A stretch of 64,000 bases of DNA, from NCBI RefSeq assembly GCF_019285735.1, contig NZ_CP079107.1, positions 1,860,001 to 1,924,000 of the forward strand. The letters run 5' to 3'. The notes beneath the pieces are model-generated. The model saw only the letters and a list, made by a program, of their open reading frames with translations. It ran no database searches and had not been told where the DNA came from. Origin of the DNA: Paeniglutamicibacter sp. Y32M11 (GTDB taxonomy: Bacteria > Actinomycetota > Actinomycetes > Actinomycetales > Micrococcaceae). Shown one piece after another: positions 1 through 7,408 of the stretch (the first letter of the stretch is position 1; each line of letters opens with the position of its first letter). The position numbers were made by a program, and so were the translations under genes.

Positions 1-116
1 GGAACCAGAGCTTCGGGTCTTCCGCCCTGAACCCAGCGGCGAAGAACTCGGCCGTGAGCCTGGCTCAACGGATGGCCGCCGAGGATCTGGACACCCGCGG
101 CTACCTGGGCGCCTGA
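1..116 (+). CDS. C-terminal end of an unidentified protein (partial)
   Basis: An open frame enters from the left edge (first full codon at base 3) and ends at the TGA at 114-116, giving 37 residues that finish in TRGYLGA. The tail is rich in small residues and has one likely amphipathic helix. It converges with the ATPase gene on the other strand, whose stop lies 21 bases away. Too little is visible to name a family, and I do not assign a function. Confidence 0.45.
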   Translation, partial: NQSFGSSALNPAAKNSAVSLAQRMAAEDLDTRGYLGA

Positions 117-136
117 ACGTGGCCGGGTCTCGTTGG

Positions 137-1246
137 TTAGGCTAAGCGTTCGCCGTTGCGCAGGTGCTCGCGTAATCCCGGGAGCGCGAAACTCACTTCT
201 CCGCGTCCGGCCGGCTCAATCAATCCGGCCTCGATAAGGCGGGCGCGATAGTTTGCTGCCAGCTGCAGGGAGGCCTTCATGCGCGTGGCCACCGCCGCGG
301 TGCTGGAGGGTCCGCTGTCGAAGGACATGGCGCGCAGGTAGTCCATGTCTCGGTCCGAGGCCTTGGAGATGGCCGGTCCGACAACCATGCGGATGTTTCG
401 CTTTAAGGCCGCAGCAACTGCCTTCTGCGCCGATTCCCGGTCAACAGTGCCATGCCCTCTTTCGGCTTCCTTCCACAGGAAGTAGCCGATCAGCTGGATG
501 AGGAACGGGTAGCCGAAGGTCGCCTCGGCAGCTTCGTCCAGGAACCCGTCCGGAAGGTGGATCCCGGCCGCCGAGAATTGCCGCGCGTAGGAGGCCCTGA
601 CATCCCGAACATCCACGGAGTGCAGGTCGATCTTGTCGGCTCGTCGAAGGAAGGTCGCCACGCCTTCGTTGAGGATGTCGGAAATCGCCGCCGGTAGGCC
701 AGCGCAGACGAAGCTAATGGGCAGCCCGTCTCGTACCCAGTGTTGGATGACCGCTGCTAGCTGCAGTAATTCACTGCGGTCGGCGTCCTGGATTTCATCC
801 AGCGTGATCAGTAGCCCGGTGCCGTTGTCGTCCAGGCGTTGTAGGAGTTTCGCCCCCAGATTGCGGAATTCAACCTGACGCTCCCGTGGAAGCTGCGTGG
901 TGACACCAAAGCCTGCGGCCGAGAACGCAAGAATTTTCCGCGGCGGGGGGCCCTCGCCCAACTCCTCATCAAGCAGGCGTGCGGAGTCGGCAATCCTTGC
1001 CAAGAAACCTGCGGTGGATGTCTCGGAGATGACCGCCCAGCCCTGCTCCTGGGCCAGGCCTTGGGCCTCGTTGAGCATGACGGTCTTCCCGACTCCTCGG
1101 GCACCGGTGATGATGGTGAGCAAGCCCAAGACGCCGGAGCGGATGCGCAGACCATATTCGAACTCCTCCAGGGTGCCGTTGCGGTCGATCAGCTCCGGGG
1201 GAGTCCTGCCGAAGGTTGGCCGGAAGGGATTCTGCATCTCGGGCAT
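137..1246 (-). CDS. AAA-type ATP-binding protein with C-terminal winged-helix-like region
   Basis: The 369-residue product has a Walker A motif GARGVGKT near residues 48-55, a Walker B strand ending LITLDEIQDA near 147-156, and a sensor-like strand (ISFVCAGLP) near 178-186. This is the layout of Orc1/Cdc6-like STAND ATPases often found beside mobile DNA. The last 70 residues look like a winged helix (MKASLQLAANYRARLIEAGLI). The ATG start has a good ribosome site (AGGAGA, 6 bases upstream). It is a single-gene unit with its own repeat-bearing promoter. The physiological role and partner are not visible. An accessory regulator or defence-type ATPase is possible but unproven. Confidence 0.8.
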   Translation of the reverse strand: MPEMQNPFRPTFGRTPPELIDRNGTLEEFEYGLRIRSGVLGLLTIITGARGVGKTVMLNEAQGLAQEQGWAVISETSTAGFLARIADSARLLDEELGEGPPPRKILAFSAAGFGVTTQLPRERQVEFRNLGAKLLQRLDDNGTGLLITLDEIQDADRSELLQLAAVIQHWVRDGLPISFVCAGLPAAISDILNEGVATFLRRADKIDLHSVDVRDVRASYARQFSAAGIHLPDGFLDEAAEATFGYPFLIQLIGYFLWKEAERGHGTVDRESAQKAVAAALKRNIRMVVGPAISKASDRDMDYLRAMSFDSGPSSTAAVATRMKASLQLAANYRARLIEAGLIEPAGRGEVSFALPGLREHLRNGERLA

Positions 1247-1270
1247 CGGGTCTCCTGTCGGTGAAGTGCT

Positions 1271-1308
1271 GTGAATAGTATTTATTCACACTTTACACAT
1301 CTATTCAC
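1271..1308 (-). promoter_or_regulatory. Inverted-repeat operator/promoter of the ATPase gene
   Basis: GTGAATA at 1271-1277 is mirrored by TATTCAC at 1283-1289 (5-base spacer), and a third half-site TATTCAC lies at 1302-1308. On the minus strand the first repeat contains a TACTAT-like -10 element about 30 bases before the ATPase start. A repressor site overlapping the promoter is the simplest reading. The cognate regulator is unknown and could be the ATPase itself. Confidence 0.5.
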
Positions 1309-1606
1309 AGTGAGACTGCTCTGATCGGGTTGGAGGATGATCGGTGCGGAAGGTCGAGCAAGTCGATCGATGGCAAGAGAGTGCTCCGGTGAACGGGCGC
1401 CGGGGCATGCGTGTGGCTAGTCGAGTATGTGGGACACCAAAAGTTCTGTGATTCCAAAGACTCAAGTCAACGTTTGGATAGTTTTGTCAGAGGGCCGGTT
1501 TCATTCAGAGTGCGATCGTTCTGTCCGGGCTGAAACTCCTAGCGTGAATCTCCGTAGCGCTCATCGTGGGCCCTCGGCTTATGTGGAAGGGCCACCCCGT
1601 GGTCAG
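1309..1606. other. Non-coding stretch, nothing recognised
   Basis: About 300 bases between the ATPase promoter and the recombinase remnant. Short open frames exist, but none has a good ribosome site or a recognisable protein pattern. It may be decayed sequence belonging to the neighbouring recombinase remnant. Confidence 0.4.
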
Positions 1607-1913
1607 TTAGGAAAGATTGGCCCGAACCTTGGATTCCAGAATCTTCTTCACCATTGCCGGATACCACCGCACGCCACCCCCGTGTCGTTGATGTTCCGTC
1701 CTCGGCCAGCCCCTTGGCAATCGCAGTAGTTGCGCCCGGCAACGTTAGGCCTTGATCCGCTTCACTACCGCAACGGGGAGCTCCCAAATTCATCTCGGTG
1801 AGCGCCATCGCCCATCCATCGCGCCGTGCCCTAACCAGGAGCCCGGCAAAATCTTCGACGCTGCGACTAATCCGATCGAGCCGAATAGCCGGCACCCCTT
1901 GGGCTAGCATCAT
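1607..1913 (-). pseudogene. Serine recombinase (resolvase/invertase) remnant, truncated and frameshifted
   Basis: Read on the minus strand, the first part gives VPAIRLDRISRSVEDFAGLL followed by RARRDGWAM, a close match to the RLDRLSRS...F..LL.....GWA segment of serine recombinases. The catalytic N-terminus is missing. Further on, fragments typical of the C-terminal helix-turn-helix appear in different frames: LPVAVVKRIKA near 1760-1795, ATTAIAKGLAEDGTSTTRG near 1670-1733, then RGGVRWYPAMVKKILES ending at the TAA at 1607. At least two frame changes and an internal loss are needed to join them. The gene cannot make an active recombinase. It is a scar of a transposon, phage or invertible element. 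Confidence 0.8.
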
Positions 1914-2046
1914 CCAAAAGTAGTATTTACATCGTATTTTGATACGCGATACGGTCGAATTGTAAGATCATCAACACGTTCAAGGAGAAGTCCACGCGTC
2001 AAAATCAAGATTCCTTCGCGTTTCTGTAGGACAAGCCGTAAACGCC

Positions 2047-2256
2047 ATGGCAGCGCTCAAGGCGAGCTCTTCAAATATAGCCAAGCCCGCAAGCATCGTG
2101 ACAACGCTTGCTAAGAAAGCAGCCATCGCGGCGCTTCGATACAGTTCAAACAAGATACCCGCGAAGATGCGACCATACGCAAACAAGATCGCTAATTTCC
2201 TCGAAGAGCTCGAAGACTGGCAATCAGACCAATCATTACCGGTCTGGTTGCCCTAG
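2047..2256 (+). CDS. Small hypothetical lysine/alanine-rich ORF
   Basis: A 69-codon frame starting at ATG 2047 encodes a basic, alanine-rich peptide with a possible amphipathic helix and an acidic tryptophan-containing end. The nearest purine-rich stretch (AGGA) is about 15 bases upstream, which is too far to be convincing. A better ribosome-site-like AAGGAG at 1982-1987 has no start in phase. The region from 1914 to 2331 is visibly richer in A and T than the rest of the window. It could be a real small gene co-transcribed with the membrane protein at 2332 or only decayed sequence. Confidence 0.25.
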   Translation: MAALKASSSNIAKPASIVTTLAKKAAIAALRYSSNKIPAKMRPYANKIANFLEELEDWQSDQSLPVWLP

Positions 2257-2331
2257 GCGTCGATCCGGGAATCGCCACATGGGTTGTTGTCTTCGTCGGT
2301 GTCTCAGAGGTCCCAGCGACGTTAGGTTCTG

Positions 2332-2757
2332 ATGAATAAACTAAACACCCCTGAAAAATTAGGGTTTGGGCTCTACCTAGCCATGGTGACTCTCGCAACC
2401 GGCCTGCCGTTACTTCTGGGATTTTTTACCCCGCTAGGGTTTTCCCAGCTCGGAAACCCTAGGCCCGGAATTCTGTTCTGGTCTCCGCTACTGACCGTTG
2501 TTTTCGTTCCGATAATTCTAATTTTGGGAGAGATTAGTGATCGGATCGTTCTAAGGATTTTCAACGGCGCCAGCAAGATCGCCGTTCAGAGTCTGCAGAC
2601 GCTTTTGACCTTTGTCGTCATTCTTGGTTGCTATCGTCTTGTGATGACTTCTTACCAAGCGGCTCTGATCGCAGCGGTAACCGCAACCTTGGGATATTTG
2701 GTTCTATCTCCTGTCATTAACCGGTTGGAGAAGAAAGCGCCACGGAGCGACGGCTAG
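2332..2757 (+). CDS. Small four-helix membrane protein, AT-rich
   Basis: The 141-residue product has four hydrophobic stretches at about residues 11-32, 46-66, 86-104 and 108-127, short loops and a basic C-terminal tail. Its start (MNKLNTPEKLGFGLY) and helix pattern faintly recall YrvL-type small regulatory membrane proteins of Bacillus, but I cannot confirm that. The ATG has a weak AGG element 7 bases upstream. Base use is clearly lower in GC than the surrounding genes, and decayed mobile or transferred genes lie on both sides, so recent acquisition is likely. Function unknown. Confidence 0.55.
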   Translation: MNKLNTPEKLGFGLYLAMVTLATGLPLLLGFFTPLGFSQLGNPRPGILFWSPLLTVVFVPIILILGEISDRIVLRIFNGASKIAVQSLQTLLTFVVILGCYRLVMTSYQAALIAAVTATLGYLVLSPVINRLEKKAPRSDG

Positions 2758-2845
2758 ACCAGTCGTTGGCTAGAGCCCCATCCGGTGCTCTGAATGATCT
2801 AGTTAGATACCTTGAGTAGGAATACGGGACCCCGCAAGGAGGCGG

Positions 2846-3016
2846 ATTACTGTCCTGTCCGCCGATGTCATCAAGGCAACCCCGTTCGGTGCGATCCCGC
2901 GGCTCCCGGCCGAGGACTTTGCGCCGCTTCCCCTGGTATTCCTGAGTCTCCTCGCCCTAGTGCTGGCCGCACTCGGGTTCCGGCGCTTTCGGGCCAGGGA
3001 CTTGATGCCCGAATAG
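2846..3016 (+). pseudogene. 3' fragment of an ABC-2-type exporter permease gene
   Basis: The frame ending at the TAG at 3014-3016 reads ITVLSADVIKATPFGAIPRL, then an acidic PAEDFAPLPL stretch, a hydrophobic helix (VFLSLLALVLAALGF) and a basic tail RRFRARDLMPE. This is the final loop, last membrane helix and C-terminus of large ABC-2 multidrug exporter permeases (SPF-H-P-PAEDF...P followed by a helix and FRRRDL-like end). No start codon or ribosome site precedes it, and the rest of the gene is absent. It is a deletion remnant. Confidence 0.65.
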
Positions 3017-3082
3017 CACGGAGGCGTGCGGCTCCAGCACCACCCTTTACAGCGGATTTGTTGTGGCAGTAGCGTGGGCGCC

Positions 3083-3460
3083 ATGGACTGGAAACTTGAA
3101 CTAGTGTTTGTCCCCGTGTCCGATGTGGACCGCGCCAAGGATTTCTATGTGAATAAGGTCGGTTTTAATGCCGACTACGATGAGCGGCCCAGCGAGTCGA
3201 TCCGCTTCGTCCAGCTGACCCCACCGGGATCGGCCTGCTCCATCACCATCGGCGAAGGCCTAAATGACGCGGCCCCCGGGACGGCCCCGAGCCTGCAGAT
3301 GGTGGTCAGTGACATCCATGAGGCCCACGACCAGCTCAAGGCCAATGGTGTGGAGGTCAGCGACGTTGATATTCAGCCGTGGGGGCACTTCGTGTACTTT
3401 GCGGATCCTGACGGCAACAAGTGGGCGGTGCAATACCTGCCACAGCGCCCGAACGGCTAA
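3083..3460 (+). CDS. VOC (glyoxalase/bleomycin-resistance fold) family protein
   Basis: The 125-residue product has the paired beta-alpha-beta-beta-beta layout of the vicinal-oxygen-chelate fold. An opening VFVPVSDVDRAKDFYVNKVGF strand-helix is followed by a second module with QPWGHFVYFADPDGNKWAVQYLP, where the conserved E of metal-binding members is replaced by Q near the end. ATG 3083 was chosen because it begins the first fold strand, although the ribosome site is weak. Members of this family include metal-dependent lyases, dioxygenases and antibiotic-binding proteins. The substrate cannot be deduced. It stands alone between gene fragments. Confidence 0.8.
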   Translation: MDWKLELVFVPVSDVDRAKDFYVNKVGFNADYDERPSESIRFVQLTPPGSACSITIGEGLNDAAPGTAPSLQMVVSDIHEAHDQLKANGVEVSDVDIQPWGHFVYFADPDGNKWAVQYLPQRPNG

Positions 3461-3521
3461 CCATCTAACCGGCAGCAAATTGCCGATCGTCCATCCTGCG
3501 ACACGTGCCGGGCACCCAAGA

Positions 3522-3555
3522 ACGCGTTTTCGGCAAGATCTTGCCGAAGGCGCGT
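3522..3555. repeat. 34-bp imperfect palindrome between the VOC gene and hipA remnant
   Basis: The central 20 bases (3529-3548, TTCGGCAAGATCTTGCCGAA) form a perfect palindrome. The flanking ACGCG (3522-3526) and CGCGT (3551-3555) extend the symmetry, with only two mismatched positions per arm. It lacks a T-run, so it is a poor intrinsic terminator. A protein-binding site, for example of a lost HipB-type partner of the adjacent hipA remnant, is possible. Confidence 0.5.
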
Positions 3556-3559
3556 TTCC

Positions 3560-4206
3560 ATGGAGGCGCTGGCCGACACCTCGACACCGGAGGACCTGGA
3601 CTTCGCCGTGCTGGCGAACTCGGTGGATCTACATGCACTTCCCGGGGTGCAGGACAAGGCGAGCGTCTCGATGCTCACCACGCCGTTGGCGACGCGCGGC
3701 CAACGCTATGTGCTCACGCTGGTCCCCGCACAAACCCCCATCTGGTGGCCAATGAGGCAGCACATCTGGGTGGGGCAGGAAAGCTGAACCTCCCAGTGAT
3801 GCGCCACCGGATTATCCCTGACAAGCACGGACTGGCCGGCCTGCTGGTCGAGCGGTTCGACCGCCGGCCGGAAGCCAATGGCCACTGGCTATGAATGGCC
3901 CTCGAGGACGGAACGCAGGTTATGGGTCTGCCCCGGCCGCGAAGTACACCGTGGCGGCCGAAGACGTTGCTGTGGCCCTGGCCCGTTTGTGCCTTGCCCC
4001 GGTGGTGGCCAGCCGCAATCTGTACCTGCAATTCGCCTTTGCCTGGCTGACGGGCAAGGGGAACCTCCATGCCAAGAACCTCTACGTGCTGGGCAGACCG
4101 GGTGGCGGATTTGAGATATCGCCGATGTACGACGTGTCGCGCTGCTTTATGGTGATGACACCATGACGCTTCCGATTGGAGGCCAAATCAAGAACCGCAA
4201 GGCTGC
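3560..4206 (+). pseudogene. hipA-like kinase toxin gene, multiply frameshifted
   Basis: Pieces in three frames line up in order with HipA: DLHALPGVQDKASVSML followed by TTPLATRGQRYVL (3560-3735), HLVANEAAHLGGAGKLNLP and a LLVERFDR end (to 3894), PAAKYTVAAEDVAVALARL and AFAWLTGKGNLHAKNLYVLG (3900-4120), and a last fragment GDDTMTLPIGGQIKN (from about 4150). HipA is a Ser/Thr kinase that phosphorylates glutamyl-tRNA synthetase and causes persistence, paired with the HipB repressor. Here the catalytic loop reads GKGNLHAKN, with Asn where the active enzyme has Asp. Stops and frame changes break the chain, the N-terminus is missing and no hipB is visible. Dead toxin gene. Confidence 0.85.
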
Positions 4207-4334
4207 GTCCGCGGTGGACCTAGCCGCGCTGCCCTTCGAAGGATCAATGTTGCGCGGGGCGCAGCGGGAACTGCGTTTATGCCGGGACGAAATACAGGGA
4301 TAGCCCCTTCCCGCGGCCAGACATGCGCTGAGAC

Positions 4335-4787
4335 TTAGGGCTTCACGGGATAACGGGAGGTGATAGCGATCCGATTGAACATATTGATCGCTGCGCTGAG
4401 CCATGAGACAGCCGAGATCTGCTCATTGGTAAGCACCGCGGAGGCCATGGTGTAAACACCGCGGGGGACTTGGTCTACCGACACCAGCGTGATTGATTCG
4501 CACAGGGCCAATGCCGCGCGTTCCACGGCGGAGAAATATTCCGAGTCTGCCCAGGCTGCAACCACGGAGAGCCGGTCCGTGCTTTCGCCGAGCTTCAGCG
4601 CGTCGCGGGTGTGCATGCGCAGACAATAGGAGCAGCCATTAAGCTGCGAGGCACGGATCTTGAGCAGCTCACGCAGCTTGGGCTCGATTCCCGCCGCGTC
4701 GGCGGCAGCACTTGCAGCATCATTCATGGCCAAGAGAGCCGCGTAGGCCGTCGGATCGGATTTGCTGAGATTCACACGGGTTTCCAT
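4335..4787 (-). CDS. Carboxymuconolactone decarboxylase / AhpD-like protein
   Basis: The 150-residue product has the AhpD core motif CSYCLRMHTRDALKLGE near residues 51-67, with the CxxC pair and a downstream His that together form a thiol-based proton relay in alkylhydroperoxidase AhpD. The all-helical pattern and length fit single-domain family members. It probably acts as a peroxidase-like reductant or hydroperoxide-handling protein in the cytoplasm. The substrate is not predictable. The gene is divergent from the two-component operon, with 391 bases between them. Confidence 0.85.
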   Translation of the reverse strand: METRVNLSKSDPTAYAALLAMNDAASAAADAAGIEPKLRELLKIRASQLNGCSYCLRMHTRDALKLGESTDRLSVVAAWADSEYFSAVERAALALCESITLVSVDQVPRGVYTMASAVLTNEQISAVSWLSAAINMFNRIAITSRYPVKP

Positions 4788-5178
4788 GGCTTGATGCTAG
4801 CCCGGGTTGATGACAAGCAACAGGGGGCGAAGAAATAGCTCGGAAGTCCACCAAGAAACACTGCGTCAGCCGAGGTCACACCGGGGGAAGCAAGTAATCT
4901 TGTTGTGCTCAGCAATTTGCCGAATCAAGCCTTAGGGCTAGTCCGGAACGCGTCGCGAGGTGCGCGAAACTCTCGCAGTTCGTTGCCCAACGGTTGTGAC
5001 GCTATTGACGGCGGTCGCCGAGTCGTTCAGCATCGTTACGCCGACGCAGGTGGAGATGAAATACGGGGGAATTCCCCCGTATGAAAGGGTGGGATGCCCC
5101 ATGTTGCTGACCGAATTTCCATAGAATGCTGGAGAACATGAAGACGAAAGCGCCCAGATTGCCCCGGATCAAGATTTT
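4788..5178. other. Divergent intergenic region with one strong palindrome
   Basis: This 391-base region separates the AhpD-like gene (leftward) from the sensor kinase (rightward), so it must hold promoters for both. The only structure I can support is the palindrome at 5061-5082, listed separately. No RNA gene or convincing ORF was seen in the rest. Confidence 0.5.
5061..5082. promoter_or_regulatory. Perfect 22-bp palindrome upstream of the two-component operon
   Basis: The sequence is ATACGGGGGAA followed at once by its reverse complement TTCCCCCGTAT. It lies about 100 bases before the kinase start and about 270 bases from the start of the divergent AhpD-like gene. No gene is transcribed into it from upstream, and it has no T-run, so a dimeric regulator site is more likely than a terminator. 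Confidence 0.6.
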
Positions 5179-6519
5179 GTGGGCGCCATGAGGCCGATAG
5201 CTCCAGAATCCGAATCGCCGCATTCCATGTTAAAAAAGGACCCGCAGCTCGTGCCCGCATTTTTCAAGAAAAAAACCTGGCGAGCCTTTGCCTACCACTG
5301 GGCCACGCTGTTCCTTGCCTCCTTTGGATTTGCTTACGCCGTCCTGACGATTTCACTGGGTGCATCACTGCTCGTGACATTCATCGGACTGAGTGTTGCC
5401 GCGGCGATGCTCATGGGAGCTCATGTCTGGGGTCGGCTGCAGCGGGCACTGGCCGGGTCGTTGCTTCACCAGCACATCCAAGCCCCGCCACGATTGCTGA
5501 GGGGACCGGGATTCATGGGCTTCATTCGTTCCGGGTTAGGTGATGCAAGCGCTTGGCGCGCCATGTCCCACATGCTGATTAGCTTCGTGACAACGCTGGT
5601 TTCCTCGGTACTCAGTAATACCTTTCTTATTGTGGGACTGGGCTGCCTGACCTATTGGTACTGGGTACAGTGGCTGCCGCTGCAGCAGGCAACGGATGGA
5701 AGCTGGCACCGCGGAACCGTCATCGGGTCCGAGGTCTATGCCGAGGGACCGGTCTGGAACCTGGTGTACGTGGGCATCGGGGTACTCTTCACTTTCCTAT
5801 TGTGGCCAGCAATTAACAACGGCATGGCGCGCCTGCAGTGCCTTCTGGCCGCCGGGTTGCTGGGTCCCACCGATGCGCAGCTGCGGGTAAAAAGCCTCGA
5901 GGAAAAGCGCAGCCACACCGTGCAGGACGCCGACGCCCGGCTGGCGCAGATAGAACGCGACCTCCATGATGGAACCCAGGCGCAGCTCGTGGCCATCGCC
6001 ATGAAATTAGGTGATGCACGGGACCGACTGGCAGAGGTAGACATCGAGGAAAATATCAAGGAACTGCTGGCCAGCGCGCAGGGAACGGCAACCGACGCAT
6101 TAAGCGACCTGCGCGGCCTGGCCAGCGGCATCCGGCCCGCAGTCATCAACGATGGCCTGGACACGGCGTTGGAATCGCTGGTCGCTGCGGCCCCGCTGCC
6201 CGTATCGCTGACTTATACGCTTGCATCGCGCCCCAGCCCGGCGATCGAGGCCATCGCGTACTTCTGCGCCGCGGAACTGTTGAACAACGCGGCCAAACAT
6301 TCCGGTGGCACGCGCATCACCATGAGGGTCACAACGGCCAGCGACGGGAGTCAGCTGGTGCTCAGCGTACTTGACGACGGAATCGGGGGAGTGGATCCGA
6401 GAGCCGGAAGCGGCATCGAGGGGCTGAAGGCCCGTGCCGCAAACGTTGATGGGACCCTGGAGATTTCCTCGCCCCGGGGAGGTCCCACCGGGGTCACGGT
6501 CAGGTTGCCGCTTTCGTGA
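5179..6519 (+). CDS. Sensor histidine kinase (NarL/DesK class)
   Basis: The N-terminal half carries two hydrophobic helix pairs (about residues 40-85 and 128-218) around a short linker, resembling the membrane sensor domain of actinobacterial kinases. The dimerisation/phosphoacceptor box ERDLHDGTQAQLVAIAMKLG places the reactive His near residue 263. The ATP-binding part shows ELLNNAAKHS (N box, about 365) and DDGIGG with GIEGLKAR further on. It would autophosphorylate and pass phosphate to the response regulator 28 bases downstream. The frame opens at GTG 5179; ATG 5188 and ATG 5227 are alternatives and none has a strong ribosome site. Signal unknown. Confidence 0.92.
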   Translation: MGAMRPIAPESESPHSMLKKDPQLVPAFFKKKTWRAFAYHWATLFLASFGFAYAVLTISLGASLLVTFIGLSVAAAMLMGAHVWGRLQRALAGSLLHQHIQAPPRLLRGPGFMGFIRSGLGDASAWRAMSHMLISFVTTLVSSVLSNTFLIVGLGCLTYWYWVQWLPLQQATDGSWHRGTVIGSEVYAEGPVWNLVYVGIGVLFTFLLWPAINNGMARLQCLLAAGLLGPTDAQLRVKSLEEKRSHTVQDADARLAQIERDLHDGTQAQLVAIAMKLGDARDRLAEVDIEENIKELLASAQGTATDALSDLRGLASGIRPAVINDGLDTALESLVAAAPLPVSLTYTLASRPSPAIEAIAYFCAAELLNNAAKHSGGTRITMRVTTASDGSQLVLSVLDDGIGGVDPRAGSGIEGLKARAANVDGTLEISSPRGGPTGVTVRLPLS

Positions 6520-6547
6520 ACGGCAGGGAGTCGGGGGAAACTTGAAC

Positions 6548-7195
6548 ATGAGGATTTCCATTGCCGAGGATTCGGCCCTGCTGCGCGCCGGACTCACCGA
6601 GTTACTGACCGGTCGCGGGCACCAGGTGGTTGCTGCGGTGGACAACGCCGATGACCTGCTCACCTCGGTGGTCACCGACATTCCCGACGTGGTGATCCTT
6701 GATAACCGGATGCCGCCGACCCACACCAATGAGGGAATCCGCGCGGCTCTGGTGCTGCGCACCACCCTCCCCGATGTCGGGGTGCTGGTGCTCTCGCAAT
6801 ACGTAGAGACGCGCTATGCCTCCCAGCTCTTTGCCGGTCAGCCCTCGGGCACGGGATACCTGCTTAAGGACCGGGTGGCGGACGTGGGCTCATTTCTCGA
6901 GGCGCTGGCGCGGATTGCCGCCGGGGAAACCGTGCTCGACCCGGAAGTTGTCCGCCAGCTCATGAGCGTCTCGAATCGGCCCGCGGGGCTGGAGATGCTA
7001 ACCCCGCGGGAGCAATCGGTGCTCGAACTCATGGCACAGGGCCGCACCAACGCGGGGATCTGCGCGGAGCTTTTCCTCTCCGCCGGGGCGGTGGAGAAGA
7101 ACATCACCGCGATCTTCTTCAAGCTGGGACTCGAGCCGTCCGGGGGCGACCACCGGCGGGTGCTGGCAGTGCTCAAGTACCTGGAGCACGCGTAG
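6548..7195 (+). CDS. Response regulator, NarL/LuxR type
   Basis: The 215-residue product has a receiver domain with acidic pair E7/D8, phosphoacceptor D52 (VVILDNRMPP) and K at GYLLKDRV, then a LuxR helix-turn-helix starting LTPREQSVLELMAQGRTNAGI. ATG 6548 was chosen because a G-rich ribosome site precedes it; a TTG two codons earlier is also in phase. It is the partner of the kinase just upstream and should bind DNA when phosphorylated. The palindrome at 5061-5082 is a candidate target, which is inference. Confidence 0.93.
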   Translation: MRISIAEDSALLRAGLTELLTGRGHQVVAAVDNADDLLTSVVTDIPDVVILDNRMPPTHTNEGIRAALVLRTTLPDVGVLVLSQYVETRYASQLFAGQPSGTGYLLKDRVADVGSFLEALARIAAGETVLDPEVVRQLMSVSNRPAGLEMLTPREQSVLELMAQGRTNAGICAELFLSAGAVEKNITAIFFKLGLEPSGGDHRRVLAVLKYLEHA

Positions 7196-7312
7196 CGACC
7201 CTCGCACTGCCCATCGCTGCCCGGTGCGATCTGCCACACGAGGAGCACTGGTTTGGCGTCAGGGGCCCGACGAATCGGCGAAGTCGCGATGACTTGCGCG
7301 AATTTGGATTGG

Positions 7313-7339
7313 TTGACACCCTCGGACGTCGGTTAAGCT
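7313..7339 (+). promoter_or_regulatory. Possible thrS promoter
   Basis: A perfect TTGACA (7313-7318) is followed after 15 bases by TAAGCT (7334-7339), about 70 bases before the thrS GTG. The spacer is shorter than the usual 17. No T-box (no AGGGTGGNACCGCG-like element) or other tRNA-sensing structure is visible in the leader. Confidence 0.35.
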
Positions 7340-7408
7340 TGGTCTTGGCTGGCTGTGGTCTCCGTATGCCACAAGCTATGAAGCCAAACAACGAAACGAG
7401 GAACCGTA

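Noticed and set aside
2803-3138. 111-codon minus-strand frame
   Set aside because: It is antisense to the permease remnant and the VOC gene start, and the plus-strand readings match known families.
7199-7408. T-box or other tRNA-sensing leader for thrS
   Set aside because: No T-box consensus, specifier stem or terminator hairpin is visible in the leader.
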